Assembly (NCBI RefSeq): GCF_014697585.1
Contig: NZ_JACJSB010000020.1
Location: 1-64,000 of the forward strand
DNA: 64,000 nt
Direction: 5' to 3'
Origin: Dolichospermum sp. FACHB-1091
Lineage (GTDB): Bacteria; Cyanobacteriota; Cyanobacteriia; Cyanobacteriales; Nostocaceae
Position 1 is the stretch's first letter. Every line of letters begins with the position of its first letter. Below are positions 45,722 to 53,187 of this stretch, piece after piece. A program made the position numbers and the translations under genes. The notes beneath the pieces are model-generated. The model did no database searches, was not told where the DNA came from, and was given only the letters and a program-made list of their open reading frames with translations.

Positions 45722-45818
45722 CCCACATTCCGCACTTCAATAAGTAGTATGCCAGAACTACATTCCCAGGTAATTAAAAATTAAGTACCTAAAGTCGCAC
45801 AAAAAGAAGATTTGGGGG

Positions 45819-45847
45819 TTGACAATTCATTTAAAATTTGTTACTAT
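45819..45847 (+). promoter_or_regulatory. Consensus sigma-70-type promoter
   Basis: TTGACA (45819-45824), a 17-bp spacer, then TACTAT (45842-45847). This is a perfect -35 and a near-perfect -10 box. Transcription would start near 45854, about 225 nt before the 98-aa gene. Confidence 0.75.
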
Positions 45848-45853
45848 GTAGTG

Positions 45854-45960
45854 GATGAGGAAGAACTATCATAAAATAATTACAATAGTAAGTTGCATTG
45901 ACCCAAGGAAACCCAGCAAACAATGGTCTTGACGGGCGTGAATACCGCACTTCCTTTTTT
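45854..45960 (+). ncRNA. Candidate small RNA or structured leader
   Basis: A transcript from the promoter at 45819 would start near GTGGATGAGGAAG. GAGGAAG (about 45857-45863) can pair with CTTCCTT (about 45951-45957), which is followed by a T run and GCCC. This would give a closed RNA of about 105 nt with a T-tail, as in a small RNA with intrinsic termination. An inner GACC/GGTC pair is also possible. It could equally be the 5' leader of the 98-aa gene. No known RNA family recognised. Confidence 0.35.
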
Positions 45961-46079
45961 GCCCAAAGAGATTATAATTAGTTTTGCTATTATTTTCCCT
46001 TGATGAAAGAGACAACTGGTGGTTGAAATACTCCAAGTGAACTTATACAAAACCCATAAATGGAACTAAGTAAGCCGTG

Positions 46080-46373
46080 ATGAATGCTGTATTACCTCGT
46101 TTTTTAAAGTCAGCCTACCGTAAAGAACCTATAGTTAGTGCATTGCTAACTATAGGTGTGATAGATGCTCTGATTGGTGGGTTAGATGATAGTTGGTCCC
46201 TCTTCACCTTTGGTTTAGCAACAGCAGGAATAGGTTTTGTCTTTAAATTATGGCGTATGCAGCAGCGTCCGTCTTTACCAGAAGAGCCTGTTGCTCAATA
46301 TTATCTACCCCCTCAGTCTTCTACTGCTCCTTTACCTATACTGAAAGTTCCCAAGAAAAAACCCCGTCACTAG
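46080..46373 (+). CDS. Small conserved-looking membrane protein
   Basis: A 97-aa protein starting at ATG 46080; a GTG one codon earlier is also in frame. After a basic N-terminus (LPRFLKSAYRKEP) come two hydrophobic segments (VSALLTIGVIDALIGGL and LFTFGLATAGIGFVFKLW) and a Pro-rich, basic tail (LPILKVPKKKPRH). Family not recognised. It lies within a unit flanked by perfect 20-bp inverted repeats and downstream of a consensus promoter, so it is likely well expressed. Confidence 0.65.
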   Translation: MNAVLPRFLKSAYRKEPIVSALLTIGVIDALIGGLDDSWSLFTFGLATAGIGFVFKLWRMQQRPSLPEEPVAQYYLPPQSSTAPLPILKVPKKKPRH

Positions 46374-46406
46374 TTATCCATCAGCATAGTTTATAGGCTT
46401 TCCAGA

Positions 46407-46426
46407 TTACAAAATGAAGTGCGGAA
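46407..46426 (-). repeat. Inverted repeat, right arm
   Basis: Exact complement of the 20 bp at 45702-45721, 34 bp past the stop of the 98-aa gene. The homology continues imperfectly outwards (CACATTCC versus CATGTTCC). Confidence 0.9.
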
Positions 46427-46524
46427 TGTGAGTTTTAGTCTAAAGTCCAGTAAAAAAGAACATCTGCATCCTACTATATGAAATATTCCTGCCTTTATGA
46501 CTTGATCACTTTGTCTAAACAATT

Positions 46525-48321
46525 ATGCCACAGGATTTATCACCACTTTGGATATCATTAAAAACGGCTTTATTGGCAACATTTATCACTTTCTTTTTGG
46601 GCATATCTGCCGCTTATTGGATGTTAGGATATGGCGGTAAAGGTAAATCTTTAATTGAGGGGATATTTGTTGCACCGTTGATTTTACCACCTACGGTAGT
46701 CGGGTTTTTACTGCTGATATTCTTTGGTAAAAATGGTCCGGTTGGCAAACTTTTAGAACCTTATGATGCGACAATTATTTTCACTTGGTATGGTGCTGCG
46801 ATCGCGGCTACAGTAGTTTCATTCCCATTAATGTATAAAACTGCATTGGCAGCTTTTAGCCAAATTGATGTTAATTTGCTGCGAGTAGCGAGGACTTTGG
46901 GTGCTAAAGAATTGACAATTTTTTGGCGGATTAGTTTACCTTTAGCATTTCCTGGGATTATTGCTGCCACTACCTTAGCATTTGCGCGGGCTTTAGGTGA
47001 ATTTGGGGCAACTTTAATGTTAGCAGGAAATATACCTGGACAAACTCAAACTATCCCAATGGCGATATATTTTGCAGTAGAATCTGGGTCAATCAATGAA
47101 GCTTGGTTTTGGTCAATTGTAATTATGATTGTTTCCCTTTCAGGAATTATTATAGCTAATTTTTGGCAAGAACTTTCATATAAATCAAAATATCCAAAAA
47201 TATCGAAAAATTCCATAGAATTAGCAAATAAATCTTCTTTATTATCAGAAGATTCTGCCCAAAAAGGCTTATTTTTAGATATTGAAAAAAGACTCCCTAA
47301 TTTTCATTTGCAAGTTGCCCTTAATACGGATGATCAACCATTAGGACTATTGGGAAGTTCTGGAGCAGGAAAAAGTATGATTTTGCGTTGTCTGGCCGGG
47401 ATAGAAACACCAAATAAAGGAAGAATAGTTTTAAATAATCGGGTATTATTTGACTCAGAAAAGAAAATTAATCTGCCAATTGATCAACGACAAATTGGTT
47501 TTTTGTTCCAAAACTATGCCTTATTTCCACATCTTACTGTAGCCCAAAATATCGCCTTTGGTATACCAAAATATATAGATACTAAAACAGAGGTAGAAAA
47601 GCAATTAATAGCCATGAAATTACAAGGATTTGGAAACCGCTATCCCCACCAACTTTCCGGGGGACAACAGCAACGGGTAGCATTAGCTAGGGCTTTGGCC
47701 AGTAAACCAGAAGCATTACTTTTAGATGAGCCATTTTCTGCCCTTGATACCCATTTACGCAGTCAATTAGAACAACAAGTTACAGAAATCCTGGCTGATT
47801 ATTCTGGTGTAACTTTGTTTGTTACTCATAATATGGAAGAGGCTTATCGTTTATGTCCCCATTTGTTAGTATTAGAACAAGGAAAAGCCGCTCATTATGG
47901 TTCTAAATATGAGATTTTTCAACATCCTGCGAGTGTAAATGTGGCTCAACTTACAGGTTGTAAAAACTTTTCTCGTGCTAATATTTTATCACCTCAAAAA
48001 ATAGAAGCAATTGATTGGGGTTGTACTCTTGAAGTTAGAGAAAATATTCCTTCAGAATTGTCTTATGTTGGTATTCGCGCTCATCATTTGATTTTTACAA
48101 AAGATCCTCAGCAAGTAAATACATTTCCTTGTTATTTAGTTCGTACCAGTGAAACACCTCACAGAATGACAGTATTTCTTAAATTACATTCTGTTGGTAA
48201 TCATGCCAATGATTATCATTTACAAGGGGAAATTTATAAAGAAAAATGGGTAAATATTCAAGATCAATCTTTTCCCTGGTATGTGCATTTAGAACCTTCT
48301 CGGTTACTTTTAATGGAGTAA
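46525..48321 (+). CDS. modB: Fused molybdate ABC transporter permease-ATPase (ModB-ModC)
   Basis: A 598-aa fusion. Residues about 1-220 are a ModB-type permease with five or six helices and the EAA-type loop ARTLGAKELTIFWRISLPLA. Residues about 250-598 are a ModC-type ATPase: Walker A GSSGAGKS near 277, Q-loop FLFQNYALFPH, signature LSGGQQQRVALARALA, Walker B LLLDEPFSALD, and a C-terminal MOP-like/TOBE region. It imports molybdate (or tungstate) for nitrate reductase and nitrogenase cofactors. The binding protein ModA is not adjacent. Confidence 0.93.
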   Translation: MPQDLSPLWISLKTALLATFITFFLGISAAYWMLGYGGKGKSLIEGIFVAPLILPPTVVGFLLLIFFGKNGPVGKLLEPYDATIIFTWYGAAIAATVVSFPLMYKTALAAFSQIDVNLLRVARTLGAKELTIFWRISLPLAFPGIIAATTLAFARALGEFGATLMLAGNIPGQTQTIPMAIYFAVESGSINEAWFWSIVIMIVSLSGIIIANFWQELSYKSKYPKISKNSIELANKSSLLSEDSAQKGLFLDIEKRLPNFHLQVALNTDDQPLGLLGSSGAGKSMILRCLAGIETPNKGRIVLNNRVLFDSEKKINLPIDQRQIGFLFQNYALFPHLTVAQNIAFGIPKYIDTKTEVEKQLIAMKLQGFGNRYPHQLSGGQQQRVALARALASKPEALLLDEPFSALDTHLRSQLEQQVTEILADYSGVTLFVTHNMEEAYRLCPHLLVLEQGKAAHYGSKYEIFQHPASVNVAQLTGCKNFSRANILSPQKIEAIDWGCTLEVRENIPSELSYVGIRAHHLIFTKDPQQVNTFPCYLVRTSETPHRMTVFLKLHSVGNHANDYHLQGEIYKEKWVNIQDQSFPWYVHLEPSRLLLME

Positions 48322-48363
48322 ATAGTCTGTAGCTATTCTTGACTACAGGGAAATGGCCTTTTT

Positions 48364-48651
48364 TACCAGCAGGGGGGTTATTTGCAATCCGTACCTGTGG
48401 CGGTGTGGCTAGGGGGGAGTTACCAAGTGCTGGGGGATGTTAAGGCTAGTAAACAATGGTGGGAAGTAGCTTGTGAAGAATGTCAGGAGGCGTTTAATCT
48501 GGCTGCGGCTGATTATTGGTTAGGGAGAGCCTTGGTGGGTTTGGGGGATAAATCAGGGGCTAGACGGGCTTATGAAGGTGCGTTGAGTCAGCAGTTGTTG
48601 TATCCCGTGCGTGGGGAGGTGGAGGGAATTTTGGAGAGGCTTAAAAGGTAA
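48364..48651 (+). pseudogene. C-terminal remnant of a TPR-type protein
   Basis: The frame from about 48364 reads YQQGGYLQSVPVAVWLGGSY, then RALVGLGDKSGARRAYEGAL, ending in LERLKR. It looks like the last repeats of a longer tetratricopeptide protein. A stop lies just upstream (48340-48342), and the only start is a TTG at 48382 with no ribosome binding site. It is richer in G than its neighbours and uses different codons, suggesting a transferred or decayed piece. An 89-aa gene from the TTG remains possible. Confidence 0.5.
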
Positions 48652-48992
48652 GAGGAGTAAGGGTTATAGCGATTTAGGGTGGTTTTTTGGGGAAAAAATT
48701 TGCCCGTAACTCGAAAAATTCACAAATGGGGGGGGTAAAACGTCTAAATAGTGTGGGAAGAAAAAACCACTAAGGCATAATTCGTAGGTAGAGGGATTAA
48801 TTATCTAGGACTAGCCCTTTCGAGGCCACGAACGAAGAGCAGTTCCATTGGTGATATTGCTCCTGGGTGTCGTGGGTTAATAGTCCCTGTGTTTACAAAT
48901 GGAAGTCAAGGTGATATTTCCCCCTGTTCTGGGATTGACTTAGCACGAGCCATCTTTCATTAACATTTAGCGGTATATAAGGAGTCTTGATC
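48652..48992. other. Intergenic stretch with a structured segment
   Basis: A 341-bp gap between the TPR remnant and the DyP cassette. About 48820-48955 has RNA-like features listed separately. The last 35 bp hold the AAGGAG ribosome binding site of the 161-aa gene. Confidence 0.55.
48830..48955 (+). ncRNA. Possible structured RNA (HEARO/omega-RNA-like?)
   Basis: The segment contains GGTGATATTGC and AAGGTGATATTTCC, a TTCCATT/AATGGAA pairing that encloses about 45 bases, and a GGGTTAATAGTCCC mini-stem. This layout recalls the HEARO RNAs that accompany IscB-type HNH genes in cyanobacteria. The comparison is from memory. No iscB gene is present, so it would be an orphan copy. Confidence 0.25.
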
Positions 48993-49472
48993 ATGAGCGA
49001 TAAACCAAAGCAACAACCATTAAGCTTCATTGCACCCATTAAGGGTGAAACTGAGGTAGAAGTACAAAAGAACTATAACAAACTAAGTGGATTAATAGCA
49101 CAGGTTGATGCAACAGGTCTTAATAATGTAGGTACAGTGCATTTTGGGAATTTTATATTTCTTGAGCCTGCCACTGGAGACAATGGTCAAAAGTATTACA
49201 AGAAGTTCGCACTCTTTACATTCTATGATGGAACTTTTGAGCAGTATGTTAAAGACTTCGTAGATAAAGTTGGTAACACATTCAATGCCTTACTAGCCCA
49301 TTTAGACGATGTTCCTGAAGATTTGATTCCGGTTGAACAAAGCCCTCAAGAGTTTGCTGAATATGTAAGAAAATATGATCAACCAGTAGCTAAATGGTAT
49401 GCGGCTTATCCTAATAAGATAGTGAAGGAAATTACTAACCCAGTTCAAGGGGGAACTTACATTAAGGAATAA
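48993..49472 (+). CDS. Hypothetical protein encoded before a DyP peroxidase
   Basis: A 159-aa soluble protein starting at ATG 48993 with AAGGAG eight bases upstream; a TTG two codons earlier is ignored. The core VGTVHFGNFIFLEPATG, FALFTFYDGTFEQYVKDFVD looks like a ferredoxin-like alpha/beta fold, similar in kind to half of a DyP domain, and related pieces occur beside DyP-type peroxidases. No heme motif seen. It is probably a partner of the downstream peroxidase. A 16-bp hairpin lies between the two genes. Confidence 0.7.
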   Translation: MSDKPKQQPLSFIAPIKGETEVEVQKNYNKLSGLIAQVDATGLNNVGTVHFGNFIFLEPATGDNGQKYYKKFALFTFYDGTFEQYVKDFVDKVGNTFNALLAHLDDVPEDLIPVEQSPQEFAEYVRKYDQPVAKWYAAYPNKIVKEITNPVQGGTYIKE

Positions 49473-49490
49473 GACTGGTTTGTTTATATT

Positions 49491-49535
49491 CATCAGGAAA
49501 GTGATGCCAGAGAGGGAGCCATCACTTTCCTGATG
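49491..49535 (+). terminator. Perfect 16-bp hairpin between the 159-aa gene and the DyP gene
   Basis: CATCAGGAAAGTGATG (49491-49506) and its exact complement (49520-49535) surround a 13-base loop. No T-run follows, so it may attenuate or stabilise the transcript and set unequal amounts of the two proteins. Confidence 0.65.
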
Positions 49536-49628
49536 CTGAAAAATCAACTTTGATGCAGTTGAGTCATACCAACCTGGCAAAAAATAATCACTTTCCGAAT
49601 ATTACCGCACTTAAAATATAGTAAATCT

Positions 49629-51044
49629 ATGACAAACAACCCGACTTCAAAACAGCTTAACTTAGCTGATATCCAAGGTTTAATTGTCCGTGGCTATAAC
49701 ATGGATGTTGTACGCTATTTTGTTCTCTGCGTTGATGATGCAACCAAGGCAAAACAATTCATTTGTGATTTGATAAATGGTGAATCACTTAAAATAACCA
49801 GTGCAGAGCAATGGAATATAAAACCAAGTTATTGTTTAAATATTGGATTTACTTTTGAAGGATTAAAAGCTCTCAAATTACAAGACGATGTTAATCAAGC
49901 ATTTAAACATGGAAATTATCAGCCATTTAGAGAAGGTGCTATTGATCGAGCTAGTGCAATAGGTGATACTGAAGAGAGCGATCCTAAAAATTGGATAAAC
50001 GGGTTAGAACAAAAAGATAAAGCTCATATTTTGCTTTTGCTTTTTGCCCAAGATGGGGATACTCTAAGTAAGAAATCTGTTGAATTACGAGATAAGTTTG
50101 AGAAACAAAAAATCCAAGAATTAGGTTATTTTGACGGGGCAAAACTTCCTGATGAGGATGGTAAACCCAGTGATATGATTCATTTTGGCTACCGGGATGG
50201 AATTACACAGCCGAGAGTAGACGGTTTTCCTGCAAAGGATGGCATTCCATACGATGGACAGCCTGTTATTCCTGCTCATGAGTTTGTCTTAATTCATACA
50301 ACAGAACCACCGTACGCACCATACAAGGTACCAAAACCACTTGAATTGGGAGAAAATGGGAGTTTTGCGGCTCTTCGAGTGCTAAAACAGAATGTAGAAG
50401 GTTTTGAAAAGTTCCTTCAAAACCAAAAAGACGTAATTAATCCAGAAACTTTGGCTGCTAAAATGTGTGGTCGCTGGCGTAATGGTGTACCTTTAGACCT
50501 TTCTCCAGAGCAGGATGAACTTGAGCCACCAATTAGTTACGAAAAATTCAATAGCTTTGATTATAAAGAAGATCCAACTGGATTGAAATGTCCCATTGGT
50601 TCACATATACGGCGCAATAATCCTCGTATCACACCAACAGCAATCGGAGACCCTAACTTACGTCGGCTTATACGTCGGGGAATACCGTATGGATCAGCTT
50701 ATGATCCTCAATCTGCTGATCCTCAATCTGCTGATGAAGAAAGGGGACTGCTTGGTTTGTTCATCTGTGCTAGTCTCGGAGAACAATTTGAATTTGTTAT
50801 GAAAGACTGGGTTAATAGTGGCAATTTTGCTAGCTTAGGCGATAAGGTTAAAGATCCTTTGCTCGGTGCTAATAACCCTCAAGACAGCAAATTTGATATT
50901 CCATTGTCGCCTCCGCCTGATAAAAAATCATTAGAAATAAAGGGATTTGAGCGATTTATTATCACTAGAGGAGGTGCTTACTGCTTTCTCCCTAGTATTA
51001 CCGCTCTAAAATACATGGCTGGATCAGAAACAACTGCAAGTTGA
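49629..51044 (+). CDS. DyP-type heme peroxidase
   Basis: A 471-aa dye-decolorising peroxidase. The diagnostic GxxDG motif is GYRDG with the catalytic Asp190, and the proximal heme His326 lies in CPIGSHIRRNNPR; the distal Arg region is DPNLRRLIRRGIPYG. At 471 aa it belongs to the longer classes. No signal peptide or encapsulin-targeting tail was seen, so it is probably cytoplasmic. It follows a 159-aa gene. Residues 359-368 carry a five-residue duplication from a 15-bp tandem repeat. Confidence 0.9.
   Translation: MTNNPTSKQLNLADIQGLIVRGYNMDVVRYFVLCVDDATKAKQFICDLINGESLKITSAEQWNIKPSYCLNIGFTFEGLKALKLQDDVNQAFKHGNYQPFREGAIDRASAIGDTEESDPKNWINGLEQKDKAHILLLLFAQDGDTLSKKSVELRDKFEKQKIQELGYFDGAKLPDEDGKPSDMIHFGYRDGITQPRVDGFPAKDGIPYDGQPVIPAHEFVLIHTTEPPYAPYKVPKPLELGENGSFAALRVLKQNVEGFEKFLQNQKDVINPETLAAKMCGRWRNGVPLDLSPEQDELEPPISYEKFNSFDYKEDPTGLKCPIGSHIRRNNPRITPTAIGDPNLRRLIRRGIPYGSAYDPQSADPQSADEERGLLGLFICASLGEQFEFVMKDWVNSGNFASLGDKVKDPLLGANNPQDSKFDIPLSPPPDKKSLEIKGFERFIITRGGAYCFLPSITALKYMAGSETTAS
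50703..50732 (+). repeat. In-frame 15-bp tandem duplication within the DyP gene
   Basis: GATCCTCAATCTGCT occurs twice in a row, giving DPQSADPQSAD in a loop between the proximal-His region and the distal-Arg region. Being in frame it does not disturb the protein. Confidence 0.9.
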
Positions 51045-51142
51045 ATAGTGAGAGCGAACCGAGTCATAACTTTGTCAGAAACTATCTATAACCTTTGTCT
51101 GAAGGCTATTGGCAGAGCTATCACCTGTTTCTAGAAAGAAGA

Positions 51143-51242
51143 GCGATCGCACTTCCTACATCTCCAAAATGCGATCGCCCTACTTATCCCCAAGAGCGAT
51201 CGCTTATCTTTCATCAAAGTCATTTTACCAGAGAGCGATCGC
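51143..51242. repeat. Cluster of four HIP1 octamers in 100 bp
   Basis: GCGATCGC at 51143, 51171, 51196 and 51235, in intergenic DNA after the DyP gene. The phrase around the first two (CACTTCCTACATCTCCA) recurs at 52034-52069. The 92-aa ORF read through here is an artefact of the repeats. Confidence 0.9.
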
Positions 51243-51274
51243 TACTTCCTGACCCAACAACCCCAAGGCCTACC

Positions 51275-51877
51275 TCAGCCATTCTGGGACATCCAAATCA
51301 GAAAGCTCAAAATTTGATCAACTGGTGGTACTGGATAATCATTCAAGTCAATGGTTACTGTTTGTCCTTCTAGTTGGAGAAACCGCCAAACCGTACCACT
51401 TGTCACCGTTCCGTAAATTGTGGAAATCGGCTGCTGCTTCTGTTGATTAAAGCGTTGTGCTGCTACCATTTCGGCTAAACATTGTCCCAGTCCTGGTTTT
51501 AGGTCTTCTTTTTTCGCTTCCACCAAAACCACTGCCGGGGCTTTAATATACAATTGCTCTGGAGAGCGACTAATCAGAAAATCAACATAACCCATCAAAT
51601 CAACCTCTGGCTGCACGTTGAACTCTTCACCGGAAAAGACACTAATTTGTCCATGAAGCTGACGTTTGACTTCTAGTAAAACGGGATTGATAATGCCTTC
51701 AGAACGCGCTTTTTCACTACCTACTGCAACTGCCCAAGGTATGGTTTCTTTCAATGTATCTTTGAGCAAAGAACTCGGATTAAATGGGGAAATCTCTGGT
51801 AGAAAGCGATCGCCTTCAACAATTGTCAGTTGAAAATCATCTACAGCTTTACTCAAAGTAAATTTACTATAAGGCAT
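51275..51877 (-). CDS. PD-(D/E)XK nuclease-like protein
   Basis: A 200-aa protein resembling the N-terminal nuclease-like domain of type I restriction HsdR and a common cyanobacterial hypothetical family. The strand GYVDFLISRSPEQ supplies an Asp, followed by VVLVEAKKEDLKPGLGQ with the E-x-K motif, then a helix with CLAEMVAAQRFN. These fit a PD-(D/E)XK site. No methylase or specificity subunit is nearby, so it is not part of a recognisable restriction system. Confidence 0.75.
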   Translation of the reverse strand: MPYSKFTLSKAVDDFQLTIVEGDRFLPEISPFNPSSLLKDTLKETIPWAVAVGSEKARSEGIINPVLLEVKRQLHGQISVFSGEEFNVQPEVDLMGYVDFLISRSPEQLYIKAPAVVLVEAKKEDLKPGLGQCLAEMVAAQRFNQQKQQPISTIYGTVTSGTVWRFLQLEGQTVTIDLNDYPVPPVDQILSFLIWMSQNG

Positions 51878-52264
51878 AAAAGTTTTCTCGATAATTGGTA
51901 ATATAAAGATATTTTACCGAAAAGCGATCGCCTTGATAATGGGAAATTGAGGGCTTGACACTACCCATCGTAGACATCGCTGACAAAATTTTGAGTATTT
52001 TAGCTGATTGACAAAAGCTATTTTATAGGAAGTTCGATCGCACTTCCTACATTTCCACAATGCGATCGCCTGTTTAGAGATAGCTTACATTATTATCTAA
52101 ATATAAAACCAGAGGACTATCTGCTGCTGAGAAGAGGGATTCTTCTAAATAAGTTGTACAACTTACCCTTTCTTGACTATAACTAATTTTATTTACGGTT
52201 TTCTAATAAATGGGAGAGACTGAAAAATATATCTTGATTATCTTGATTTCCAGCCTCCCTAAAA
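51878..52264. other. Intergenic stretch with HIP1-containing repeat
   Basis: A 387-bp gap between two minus-strand genes. It holds AGCGATCGCC at about 51922 and the HIP1-flanked repeat at 52034-52069 that matches 51143-51178. The rest is AT-rich with no gene. Confidence 0.6.
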
Positions 52265-52888
52265 TTAACTTAATTCCAATAAACCTTGATAACCTGTGAC
52301 AATTCTATTACCATCTTTGAGAATGTGAACTTCAATTTGATCACTAGCCCAAGTAATTTTATCTGCAAATTCTGGGTTAAAGATATTTACATTTTGATTA
52401 CTAGAAGAAACGGGAGAATCAGGAGAATTAATTGCTAGAGATTTGACATAAGGACCATCAATCAAAATATCTAATTCTGCTAATAATTCTTTGGCACCTG
52501 GAGGGGCAGAATTAGATTGTAATTGCTGGAGTGTAAAACCGGTAAAAGACATAATATTTAAACCTGCTGCTTTTAACTTTTTGGCTAAAATTGTTAATGC
52601 AGGTGCTTGCCAAAATGGTTCACCACCGGAAAAAGTTACACCCGTATTATGGGGATTTTTGAGAATACTTTCAGCTAGGGTATCAATAGCCACTAAATCA
52701 TTAATCTCAAATGCCCAGGAGTCGGGATTAAAGCAACCAGAACATTCACGATTACAACCCTGTACCCAAACAACAGCCCGACAACCTGGTCCATTAACCT
52801 CCGATTGGTCAACATAACCCATAATATTAAGATAGCCGGGGGGAATATCCGCGAGTCCTAGAGATGGGTTCATGGGCTTGGTTTCCAT
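52265..52888 (-). CDS. NrdG-like radical SAM (4Fe-4S) activating protein
   Basis: A 207-aa radical S-adenosylmethionine protein. The cluster motif is CNRECSGC (CxxxCxxC) within WVQGCNRECSGCFNPDSW, and the glycine-rich SAM site is TGVTFSGGEPFWQ. It resembles NrdG, activase of anaerobic ribonucleotide reductase, and other glycyl-radical activases. No NrdD or other glycyl-radical enzyme is encoded nearby. The last 60 residues are an extension beyond the usual NrdG length. Confidence 0.85.
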   Translation of the reverse strand: METKPMNPSLGLADIPPGYLNIMGYVDQSEVNGPGCRAVVWVQGCNRECSGCFNPDSWAFEINDLVAIDTLAESILKNPHNTGVTFSGGEPFWQAPALTILAKKLKAAGLNIMSFTGFTLQQLQSNSAPPGAKELLAELDILIDGPYVKSLAINSPDSPVSSSNQNVNIFNPEFADKITWASDQIEVHILKDGNRIVTGYQGLLELS

Positions 52889-53187
52889 CTTTTGTCAACT
52901 CCTTTTCAACTTTTCCTATTACTTGCTAATATAGCGATACTCTGAAAAACTGTTTAGATTTCTTCAGCAAGTCCTAATTAACAAAGAACTTGATATAGAT
53001 AAATTTCTCACAAGAGGTGAAACTTACTGAGTTTCATTCAAGTAAAATCCCTGTCAGACAAGAGTTTTAAAAAGCTGACTACTAACCGCTGACCACTGAC
53101 TGCGATAAGATCAACAGAATTTAACTTCCATAAACGATTAGCAATGGTATTATTCAAGTATTACAAAAAGTAAAGGGCGATTTTACT

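Larger units (their letters stand above)
45623..46076. other. Intergenic stretch holding an inverted repeat arm, promoter and possible small RNA
   Basis: This 454-bp gap contains a single AGGACTTAC-type end (about 45653), the left arm of the 20-bp inverted repeat (45702-45721), an additional ATTCCGCACTTC (45728-45739), the promoter at 45819-45847, and a leader or small RNA up to the 98-aa gene. Confidence 0.7.

Noticed and set aside
51095-51373. 92-aa ORF rich in Arg, Thr and Pro
   Set aside because: It is produced by the HIP1 cluster and then runs opposite the nuclease-like gene.
51275-51877. Type I restriction-modification locus
   Set aside because: Only an HsdR-like nuclease domain is present; there is no methylase, specificity subunit or helicase nearby.
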